From contig JBFRWC010000277.1 of assembly GCA_051439365.1 (NCBI GenBank), forward strand, positions 1 to 17,001: DNA of 17,001 nt, in the 5' to 3' direction. A program made the position numbers and the translations under genes. Numbering within the stretch: the first letter of the stretch is position 1; each line of letters opens with the position of its first letter. Positions 8,500-14,410 of this stretch are shown one piece after another. The notes under the pieces are model-generated. The model ran no database searches, had not been told where the DNA came from, and was given only the letters and a program-made list of their open reading frames with translations. Origin of the DNA: JAAHGY01 sp051439365. GTDB taxonomy: Bacteria; Cyanobacteriota; Cyanobacteriia; CAKZMO01.

Positions 8500-8526
8500 A
8501 TCATGAACCATGATGAATCATTTTTT
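8500..8526 (+). terminator. Weak terminator-like hairpin
   Basis: ATCATG (8500-8505) pairs with CATGAT (8509-8514) around AAC, and six T (8521-8526) follow six bases later. The stem is short and A+T-rich, and no plus-strand gene lies directly upstream, so this is a weak call. Confidence 0.25.
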
Positions 8527-8764
8527 ATCCGTAACCCAAGAGTCCCAAATTTGGATGGTATTACGGATGCTCATCTTGCAAGGGGTTTGTCTATCCTGTG
8601 GTCTCATCATTATTTCCCACTTTATCTGAATCTTGCTTGATTGCGATAGTTATATTTGGTTAAGGCAAGGCCCAAAACCTTCCTCCTTTGCCTCACACTT
8701 GCCTCATATTGATTCCGTCCAGGGTAGAGTGAGGTAGGAGATGGTCTGGCGGTGGGGGCTGAAT

Positions 8765-10897
8765 ATGAATTATTGCTTGAACCCAGTTTGTCATCAGCCC
8801 CGGAATCCATCAACGGTTCAGCGGTGTCAGACCTGCGGAGAACCCTTATTGCTGGCTCATCGGTACCACATCTGTCAGCCGATCAGCAGTGGTGGGTTTG
8901 GCCACACGTTCCTGGCTAAAGACCAGAAAACCGGGAAATGTTGCGTTATCAAACAATGTTTGCCCGGTCAAGTTGGGTCTCCCCGTATCCAACGGGGGAA
9001 GACAGCTCAGTCGGGGTCCTCTTCTGCTTTTTCATCTGACCAACTTCGCCGCTTTCGTCAAGAAGGGCAACAGTTACAGGACTTGAGTCATCATCCCCAA
9101 ATTCCGCAGCTTTTGGAGGCAATTGAACAGCCTACCGCTTCGGTGCCCGCTCTCTATCTGGTGCAGGAGTGGATTGAGGGGCAAACGCTAGCTGAGGAAC
9201 TGGTCCAAGCTGGTCTTTGGGATGAAGCTAAAGGGCGATCGCTTCTAGCCGAATTACTGCCTGTGCTGCAATTTATCCACGACCGCTGGGTAATTCATCG
9301 TGACATCAAACCAGAGAATATTATTCGTTCTCGTTATGATGGCAGGCTGGTCTTAGTAGACTTTGGGGCGGCTAAACAAATGAGTCGCGCTGAGATGGCT
9401 CAGAAGGGAACGGTCATTGGCAGCGCTGGCTACGCAGCCCCGGAACAGATGATGGGCCAGCCCGTATTCGCCAGTGATCTCTATAGCTTAGGTGTCACCT
9501 GTCTCCATTTGCTCACGGGCATGCATCCGTTCGACCTCTATGCGGTGAGCCAAGATGATTGGGTCTGGACCCAGGCGGTTACGGTTCCCCTCAGTCCAGC
9601 CTTTGTCACGATCCTCAACCGCATGGTTTGCCGTGGGGTGAATCAGCGATACCGGACGGCTGATGCTGTGTTGACGGACCTCAAGGCAGCGGTGGTCTCT
9701 CCCCAACCAGCGGATCACCCCGGCACCATCAGACACAATCCTTTTGTCCGCCTACTACAACGAGTTGCCCCTGCTGCTGGGGGAAACTCAACCCCTCCCG
9801 TACCTCCCCCGTGGCTGGTCTTGCAGCGATCGCCCCACCAGCCCACAGCCCCCATTTTGCGAGAGCCTCCAGCGGACCCGATCAAGCGCCTATCCTCTCC
9901 ACTGCGATCTGCACCTCCCCTGCGAAAGGCCGATCCCCGATCTTACGCCCTGGCCTACAACCTAGTTCAGTCCCAACCCATTACCACTCTGGCGATCAAC
10001 GCAGAAGGCACCCTCCTCGCCAGTGGTGACAACCAAGGCCGGATCATTCTGTGGCATCTGCCCTCAGCCACGCGCTGGCATGAATTTGCGGCCCACTCAT
10101 TCTGGCAACGGGACGGCCATCGCGATCGGATCACGGCATTGCAGTTTTCCCCGGAGGGATCGGTCCTCTTCAGTAGCAGTGCCGATAGCATGATTAAACA
10201 GTGGGATGTGTGTCAGCCTCGTTTGCTACAAACGCTGACGGGAGAGGGCTGGGGCATTTCCACCCTCATCCTGCACCCCGATGGTGCGTTGCTATTGAGC
10301 GGGGGGAGTAATGGTGCGATTGATTTGTGGAATGTGAAGCAGGGGCAGTTTATCCAACGGCTCTGGCACCATACGGATGCTGTTACCTGTCTAACGCTGA
10401 TGCCAGATGGAGCGACCCTCTGGAGTGGGAGTGCGGATGGTCGAGTCGATGGCTGGGATTTGCGAACGGCTGGTGCGATCGCCTCTATTCCAGCCCACTA
10501 CAACGGTGTAGCGGATCTGGTGTGTCATCCGCAAGCTGACCTGATGGTGACGAGTGGGGGCGATCGCACCCTGCGATTTTGGCAGTTGCCGTCGTTGCGA
10601 TTACGGCGCACGATCGAGATCAACCGGGAACAGGGGACTGCCCTGGCCCTACATCCTAGTGGTCGCTGGCTGGCCACGGCTGGCGATGAAACCCAGATCC
10701 AACTGTGGCAATTAGAGACAGCGATATCTGGGGCCATTCACCTCTCGCCCCAATGCCAATGGTCCCAAGACTGGACGTTGACTGGGTTGATGTTCAGTCC
10801 TGGAGGCGATCGCCTGATCAGTAGCAGCAGTGATGGCACCATTAAGATTTGGCAATCCAAGCTTGAGCCGACCCTTTCCCCTTCTCCAAATCTCTAA
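8765..10897 (+). CDS. Ser/Thr protein kinase with N-terminal Cys motif and WD40 propeller
   Basis: A 710-residue Hanks-type kinase fused to a WD40 domain, a cyanobacterial architecture. The N-terminus has a zinc-ribbon-like set of four cysteines (C4, C9, C20, C23; starts MNYCLNPVCHQP). The kinase domain follows: glycine loop GGFGHTF, ATP lysine K63 (VIKQC), catalytic HRDIKPEN with D180, DFG with D199, and an APE-like AAPEQ after the activation segment. A proline-rich linker (about 325-390) leads to seven WD40 units from about residue 394 to the end, enough for a closed seven-bladed propeller. It is likely soluble, as no membrane segment is evident. I chose ATG 8765 because family members begin directly with M-x-YC-x-NP; ATG 8741 has GAGG six bases upstream and would add eight residues. 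Substrate and signal are unknown. Confidence 0.92.
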   Translation: MNYCLNPVCHQPRNPSTVQRCQTCGEPLLLAHRYHICQPISSGGFGHTFLAKDQKTGKCCVIKQCLPGQVGSPRIQRGKTAQSGSSSAFSSDQLRRFRQEGQQLQDLSHHPQIPQLLEAIEQPTASVPALYLVQEWIEGQTLAEELVQAGLWDEAKGRSLLAELLPVLQFIHDRWVIHRDIKPENIIRSRYDGRLVLVDFGAAKQMSRAEMAQKGTVIGSAGYAAPEQMMGQPVFASDLYSLGVTCLHLLTGMHPFDLYAVSQDDWVWTQAVTVPLSPAFVTILNRMVCRGVNQRYRTADAVLTDLKAAVVSPQPADHPGTIRHNPFVRLLQRVAPAAGGNSTPPVPPPWLVLQRSPHQPTAPILREPPADPIKRLSSPLRSAPPLRKADPRSYALAYNLVQSQPITTLAINAEGTLLASGDNQGRIILWHLPSATRWHEFAAHSFWQRDGHRDRITALQFSPEGSVLFSSSADSMIKQWDVCQPRLLQTLTGEGWGISTLILHPDGALLLSGGSNGAIDLWNVKQGQFIQRLWHHTDAVTCLTLMPDGATLWSGSADGRVDGWDLRTAGAIASIPAHYNGVADLVCHPQADLMVTSGGDRTLRFWQLPSLRLRRTIEINREQGTALALHPSGRWLATAGDETQIQLWQLETAISGAIHLSPQCQWSQDWTLTGLMFSPGGDRLISSSSDGTIKIWQSKLEPTLSPSPNL

Positions 10898-10916
10898 CTA
10901 TCCCTAATAAAAAATC

Positions 10917-10944
10917 TTGCAACTGAACCTGTCCATGCTATGAT
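10917..10944 (+). promoter_or_regulatory. Promoter for tRNA-Tyr
   Basis: TTGCAA (10917-10922), a 16-bp spacer and TATGAT (10939-10944) form a good sigma70-type promoter. The tRNA-Tyr 5' end lies 21 bp past the -10 box, so the precursor leader would be short. Confidence 0.6.
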
Positions 10945-10964
10945 TGGTAATCGTGATGAATAAC

Positions 10965-11046
10965 GGGTCGGTGCCCGAGTGGTTAATGGGGGCGGACTGT
11001 AAATCCGCTAGCTAAGCTTACGTTGGTTCGAATCCAACCCGGCCCA
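10965..11046 (+). tRNA. trnY: tRNA-Tyr (anticodon GTA)
   Basis: An 82-nt class II tRNA. The acceptor GGGTCGG (10965-10971) pairs with CCGGCCC (11039-11045) with one wobble, and the discriminator is A. The anticodon stem GCGGA/TCCGC (10992-10996, 11004-11008) carries loop CTGTAAA with anticodon GTA at 10999-11001. A long variable arm (about 11009-11021) is typical of bacterial tRNA-Tyr. The T stem is GTTGG/CCAAC around TTCGAAT. CCA is not encoded. Confidence 0.96.
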
Positions 11047-11116
11047 TCACCTTCAGTCACTCTTCAATGATTCGTACGTGGTAGACTGAAGTGCTGTTAT
11101 TCATCTTGATATTTCT

Positions 11117-11145
11117 TTGTTGTCTCTAGTTCGATTGGTTAGGCT
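11117..11145 (+). promoter_or_regulatory. Possible promoter for tRNA-Thr
   Basis: TTGTTG (11117-11122), a 17-bp spacer and TAGGCT (11140-11145) lie 22 bp before the tRNA-Thr 5' end. The -10 match is weak. The two tRNAs could instead be processed from one transcript across the 121-nt spacer. Confidence 0.3.
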
Positions 11146-11167
11146 AGAGGCATTTCAGGTGAAAAGT

Positions 11168-11239
11168 GCCCGTGTAGCTCAGTGGTAGTGCGCAGCCTTG
11201 GTAAGGGTGAGGTCACGAGTTCAACTCTCGTCACGGGCT
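11168..11239 (+). tRNA. trnT: tRNA-Thr (anticodon GGT) with two stem mismatches
   Basis: A 72-nt class I tRNA following tRNA-Tyr. The acceptor GCCCGTG/CACGGGC (11168-11174, 11232-11238) and T arm ACGAG/CTCGT are perfect. The anticodon loop TTGGTAA carries GGT at 11200-11202. Two internal pairs are broken: T-T in the D stem (GCTC 11177-11180 against GTGC 11188-11191) and G-G in the anticodon stem (CAGCC 11193-11197 against GGGTG 11205-11209). The discriminator is T and CCA is not encoded. Identity as tRNA-Thr is clear; full function is less certain because of the mismatches. Confidence 0.88.
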
Positions 11240-11287
11240 TTAGTCTTTTTTGGTCTGATATCTATTGATAAGCTGATTGCCATTTAA

Positions 11288-11340
11288 TTTGCGTTGCTGA
11301 ACCCCCCCAGCGGCAGGGTTCAGCCACCAAAATACGCAAA
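11288..11340. repeat. Nested inverted repeat downstream of tRNA-Thr
   Basis: An outer TTTGCGT (11288-11294) pairs with ACGCAAA (11334-11340). A perfect 9-bp inner stem GCTGAACCC (11296-11304) pairs with GGGTTCAGC (11316-11324) around an 11-nt loop. No U-run follows the right arm. The rest of 11240-11529 shows two HIP1 octamers and no gene. It could end the tRNA transcript or be a small dispersed repeat. Confidence 0.6.
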
Positions 11341-11529
11341 ATAAAATAGTTTTAGCTTATCTACAGAGGAGTTTAGGCTTAGGAGAATATCCCTATATCT
11401 TGGAGGAGGGCGATCGCTCCCATTCCCGCCCAACCTGCAATCGCCTCCTCAGTGAGGGAAAGAGGGCGATCGCGTGAAATCTAATAGAATGAAAGCTAGT
11501 AGCTCTATTCACCCCAGTAAAATTCCCTA

Positions 11530-12603
11530 ATGACTGAACCGATGTATGACACCACCGCTCCCGTAATGGTGACAGGAGCCACCGGTTACGTAGCAGGCTG
11601 GATCGTCAAGCGCTTATTAGAACAAGGCTTCACTGTCCATGCAGCGGTCCGTGATCCGGATAACACTGACAAACTCACCTATCTCAACGCGATCGCAGAC
11701 GAACTCCCTGGTACCATTCGCTATTTCAAAGCTGATTTGCTGACTGAGGGAGCCTATGCTGAGGCCATGCAAGGCTGTCAGGTGGTCTTTCACACTGCCT
11801 CTCCCTTTGCCCTGGCCATTGATGATCCGCAAAAAGATTTGATTGAACCCGCCCAACTCGGCACCCGCAATGTGTTGCAACAGGTGGACCAGACCCCATC
11901 GGTGCGGCGAGTGGTGGTGACTAGCAGTTGTGCGGCAATTTACGGGGATAATGCCGACATCAAAACCACGAAAACTGGGCAGTTTACCGAAGCGGACTGG
12001 AACACGAGTTCATCTTTGACCCATCAGCCCTATTCCTATTCCAAGACTCTGGCAGAACGGGAAGCCTGGAACCTCGTCAAAACCCAAGATCGTTGGGATT
12101 TGGTGACCATTAATCCCTCGCTGGTATTAGGGCCAGGAATTAACCCCTTTGCCACCTCTGCCTCATTCACGTTAATGAAGCAATTTGGGGATGGCACGAT
12201 GAAAATGGGAACCCCCAACTACGGGATGGGGTTGGTAGATGTGCGGGATGTGGCCGATGCCCATATGGCGGCAGGATTTCTGCCTACGGCCCAGGGACGC
12301 TACATCATTTCGGGATACAACAGCAATTTTCCGGAGATAGGGGCGATCCTACAGCAGGAGTGTGGGGAGGCTTATCCGTTTCCCAAGAGCACATTGCCCA
12401 AGGTGATGGCATGGTTACTCGGTCCCCTGCTTGATTCCAGTGTTAAGCGTAAGGTGATTGCTAGAAATGTAAACGTGCCGTTTATTGCGGCTAACAGCAA
12501 GAGTATTCGGGAATTAGGTATTACTTATCGCCCGTTGAATGAATCTCTGCGGGAGATGTTCCAGCAGATGCTGGATGTGGGCATCGTCAAGGCTGTGCCC
12601 TAA
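11530..12603 (+). CDS. Extended SDR NAD(P)-dependent epimerase/reductase (dihydroflavonol reductase-like)
   Basis: A 357-residue soluble oxidoreductase of the extended short-chain dehydrogenase family. The Rossmann nucleotide-binding motif is GATGYVAG (16-23), preceded by a strand PVMVT. The catalytic residues are visible: S132/S133 in VVTSSCA and the YxxxK pair Y168/K172 (PYSYSK). The NPSLVLGPG segment (about 195-203) and the DVRDVADAHM block are typical of dihydroflavonol 4-reductase and cinnamoyl-CoA reductase-like members. The real substrate cannot be predicted, since bacterial members reduce varied aldehydes and ketones. R41 at the end of the second strand (AAVRD) is compatible with NADP preference, which is an inference. 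The length is normal. ATG 11530 is used; a second ATG at 11542 would remove only four residues. It stands alone and is convergent with the beta-barrel gene. Confidence 0.88.
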   Translation: MTEPMYDTTAPVMVTGATGYVAGWIVKRLLEQGFTVHAAVRDPDNTDKLTYLNAIADELPGTIRYFKADLLTEGAYAEAMQGCQVVFHTASPFALAIDDPQKDLIEPAQLGTRNVLQQVDQTPSVRRVVVTSSCAAIYGDNADIKTTKTGQFTEADWNTSSSLTHQPYSYSKTLAEREAWNLVKTQDRWDLVTINPSLVLGPGINPFATSASFTLMKQFGDGTMKMGTPNYGMGLVDVRDVADAHMAAGFLPTAQGRYIISGYNSNFPEIGAILQQECGEAYPFPKSTLPKVMAWLLGPLLDSSVKRKVIARNVNVPFIAANSKSIRELGITYRPLNESLREMFQQMLDVGIVKAVP

Positions 12604-12641
12604 AGTCCAATAGCACTGACTTGATGATGAGTTGTAGCCCA

Positions 12642-12674
12642 AGCCCCCCGACTTCTTCAAGAAGCCGGGAGGCT
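12642..12674. terminator. Inverted repeat, probable bidirectional terminator between convergent genes
   Basis: Arms of 16 nt (12642-12657 and 12659-12674) can pair at 14 positions, with mismatches C-A and A-C, closing on a tight TTCAA turn. It sits between the stops of the SDR gene (12603) and the minus-strand beta-barrel gene (12709). There is no long U-run in either direction. The C-rich/TTCTT-AAGAA pattern resembles repeats dispersed through cyanobacterial intergenic DNA, so it may also be such a copy. Confidence 0.55.
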
Positions 12675-12708
12675 AAAGCTGGCTGATTTCAGGACCAAGC
12701 CGTCATCC

Positions 12709-13425
12709 CTAGAAGCGATAACGTGCGCCCACTTGGGCTGAGTGGATCAACACGGTATCGGCATTCAAATTCACATCAGCGGCGCTAAAGTCCTGACCAG
12801 GAATCCCCTGGAGTCGGTAACCGACAAAGGCACTGGTATTTTCACTGAAGTCGTAGGCGAGTCCAGCTTGGGCCTGGAAAATAAAGCTCACTCCGGAATC
12901 ATCCAGATCAGCTTCGCCAGCGACAGGCAGATCGACTGACACATCGTCAGCTACGAGCCAAGCAACACCAACACCGGCCCCAACATAGGGTCGCAACGCA
13001 CTGCCCGTGGGAATGTCGTAATAGCCATTGGCGGCGATGGTCCAGTTGTTCAAACGCCCGTCAGAATCCACTTCTGTTCCAGCCACAGTCACGTCATCCA
13101 CGGGATTGGTCCCAAAGCCAAGTTCTAGCTCAGCCCGGGCATCATCAAACTGGTAGCCAAGGGCGCTATTGATGCCAAAACCCGTGTCCGTGTCTACGGA
13201 AATATCGACTGAGTCTACCGTTGTTGTGCCCACTTCAAAATCATCAGATTCCAAGTCTACATCATACCCAAAGGAGGCGCGAGGTGCGATAGTTCCATAC
13301 CACCCTGTCCCATCCTCACTAGCCGCCTCCCCAAACTGGACGGGCTGGGCGGACACGGGCGCGGCAATCAGGGGTAGGGCTAGGGTTGCCAGCATCGCCA
13401 GACCAAAACGTTGAACCTTTTTCAT
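12709..13425 (-). CDS. Outer-membrane beta-barrel protein (OmpA/opacity-type porin family)
   Basis: A secreted protein of 238 residues predicted to fold as a small outer-membrane beta-barrel. The signal peptide has a basic start (MKKVQR), a hydrophobic core (7-22) and a VSA-Q cleavage site after residue 26. The mature part alternates hydrophobic and polar residues in amphipathic strands (for example AQVGARYRF, NSALGYQF, AANGYYDIP) and ends in a terminal Phe, the signal used by the BAM machinery. A DxD-rich acidic loop follows the first strand. I chose the ATG ending at 13425 because it starts exactly at the signal peptide and has AGGAAGG upstream; an in-frame start at 13467 would place 14 polar residues before it. 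Its function (structural, adhesion or small porin) is unknown. Confidence 0.85.
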   Translation of the reverse strand: MKKVQRFGLAMLATLALPLIAAPVSAQPVQFGEAASEDGTGWYGTIAPRASFGYDVDLESDDFEVGTTTVDSVDISVDTDTGFGINSALGYQFDDARAELELGFGTNPVDDVTVAGTEVDSDGRLNNWTIAANGYYDIPTGSALRPYVGAGVGVAWLVADDVSVDLPVAGEADLDDSGVSFIFQAQAGLAYDFSENTSAFVGYRLQGIPGQDFSAADVNLNADTVLIHSAQVGARYRF

Positions 13426-13433
13426 GATCGTTA

Positions 13434-13440
13434 CCTTCCT
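13434..13440 (-). promoter_or_regulatory. Ribosome binding site deciding the beta-barrel start
   Basis: On the minus strand AGGAAGG lies eight bases before the ATG at 13425-13423. This supports that start over the upstream in-frame ATG at 13467. Confidence 0.6.
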
Positions 13441-13781
13441 GCATGTGTGTGTTGGCGCTCCCCCCAATCACAGAAAAACGGCATACAACTCCGATATTTT
13501 TCGTGATGGGGTGAACCTTTGTTATGTCCGGATAAATTTTAGAGAGAAATACCCTAGATCCGGCATCGTGCGTATCTCTTGTTGTTTAAATCACGCATCT
13601 GTTATCAGAATAGCGAGGGGGTTGACGGTTGCGCGGCAGATATAGACGCTTTCCTAAAGTGGCCTGCTCGGTGGCACTTGGATCAAAGGCGATCGCACCA
13701 CCCAATCACCCCGCAACGACCACCCCCAATTCCCATCAACCGTAGACAGGCCGTGACAGTCAGCCCCTTGTCCACCTGCCA

Positions 13782-13797
13782 GTTCGGAAACCCGTAC
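13782..13797 (+). promoter_or_regulatory. K-box of the groESL promoter
   Basis: GTTCGG-AAAC-CCGTAC fits the cyanobacterial groE K-box consensus as I recall it (GTTCGG-NNAN-CCNNAC) at every fixed position. It lies just upstream of the -35 region. The K-box has been linked to HrcA-independent light and heat induction of groE in cyanobacteria. Confidence 0.7.
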
Positions 13798-13808
13798 AAT
13801 TGCGTCCG

Positions 13809-13838
13809 TTGCGATCGCTACAGACAATTGGATAAATT
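13809..13838 (+). promoter_or_regulatory. groESL promoter
   Basis: TTGCGA (13809-13814) and TAAATT (13833-13838) are separated by 18 bp. The -10 box abuts the CIRCE operator, so repressor bound there would block the polymerase or its early elongation. The -35 box overlaps a HIP1 octamer. Confidence 0.55.
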
Positions 13839-13863
13839 AGCACTCGGATACCGAGAGTGCTAA
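13837..13863 (+). promoter_or_regulatory. CIRCE operator (HrcA binding site)
   Basis: TTAGCACTC (13837-13845), a 9-nt spacer and GAGTGCTAA (13855-13863) match the CIRCE consensus perfectly. CIRCE is bound by the repressor HrcA, itself kept active by GroEL, giving feedback control of the operon. HrcA is not encoded in this window. Confidence 0.97.
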
Positions 13864-14025
13864 ACTTACTTCTTGGTTCACTGCTCTTGTTTTGTGAGTT
13901 GGGGACATTTGCATGGGCTTGAGAGCCGGATCACCTTGTAACGGAGGTTCCCATCAGGTTTCTCGTGCCCCAGCCTGATCCCCTCGAAAGTGAGCAATTA
14001 CCACTTGAATTTGACGTTGTTGTCT

Positions 14026-14030
14026 GGAGA
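14026..14030 (+). promoter_or_regulatory. groES ribosome binding site
   Basis: GGAGA lies six bases before the ATG at 14037 and supports that start. Another strong GGAGGT at 13943-13948 lies further upstream in the leader. Confidence 0.6.
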
Positions 14031-14036
14031 GAAGAT

Positions 14037-14348
14037 ATGGCAGCTATTTCTCTGAGTGTTTCTACAGTAAAGCCTTTGGGCGATCGCGTGTTTGTCAAAG
14101 TCAGTGAGTCTGAAGAAATGACTTCTGGCGGTATTTTGTTGCCCGGTTCGGCTCAGGAAAAGCCCCAAATGGGCGAGATTGCCGCGATTGGCCCTGGCAA
14201 GCGGGGGGATGATGGTGCCCGTCAGGAAATGGATGTCAAAGTCGGCGACAAAGTTCTTTACTCCAAGTATGCCGGGACCGACATCAAGTTGGGCAGCGAT
14301 GAGTACGTGTTGTTGTCCGAGAAGGACATTCTAGCCATCGTTGGCTAA
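14037..14348 (+). CDS. groES: Co-chaperonin GroES (Hsp10)
   Basis: The 103-residue lid of the GroEL folding chamber; seven copies cap one GroEL ring in the cytoplasm and trigger substrate encapsulation. Visible hallmarks are the N-terminal KPLGDRVFVKV strand, the mobile loop with SGGILLPGSA (about residues 27-36) that docks to GroEL, and the closing strands EYVLLSEKDILAIVG. The start is ATG 14037 because homologues begin just before this block, with GGAGA upstream. A GTG at 13965 is in frame and would add 24 residues without family support. It is the first gene of the groESL operon, 62 nt before groEL, under the CIRCE/K-box promoter about 170 nt upstream. Confidence 0.97.
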   Translation: MAAISLSVSTVKPLGDRVFVKVSESEEMTSGGILLPGSAQEKPQMGEIAAIGPGKRGDDGARQEMDVKVGDKVLYSKYAGTDIKLGSDEYVLLSEKDILAIVG

Positions 14349-14410
14349 TGGAATTGGTTCGTTGAATGCTTTTGTTGACACCATTTGAATGAGGACTCAG
14401 AAGACCAGCT

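Larger units (their letters stand above)
7835..8764. other. Long intergenic region with hairpins and short repeats
   Basis: About 0.93 kb between two divergent genes with no credible coding sequence; the short open frames present lack family features. It must hold promoters for both neighbours, although no clean -35/-10 pair could be assigned. It contains a double hairpin (8203-8248), a pair of GGCCAACACA copies (8140-8149, 8342-8351), CA-rich stretches around 8131-8155 and 8346-8376, an inverted repeat at 8450-8476, and a small hairpin followed by six T at 8500-8526. Confidence 0.6.

Noticed and set aside
8741..8764. Earlier ATG of the kinase
   Set aside because: It has GAGG six bases upstream, but family members begin with the M-x-YC-x-NP motif encoded from 8765. 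The difference is only eight residues.
13426..13467. Upstream ATG of the beta-barrel gene
   Set aside because: It would put 14 polar residues before a clear signal peptide; the start ending at 13425 has a good ribosome site.
13928..13936. GGATCACCT, similar to the 3' end of 16S rRNA
   Set aside because: Only nine bases match and no other rRNA sequence surrounds it; a chance match in the groES leader.
13965..14036. GTG start giving GroES a 24-residue N-terminal extension
   Set aside because: The family starts at the ATG at 14037, which has GGAGA at good spacing; the extension has no counterpart I know. Kept only as part of the leader finding.
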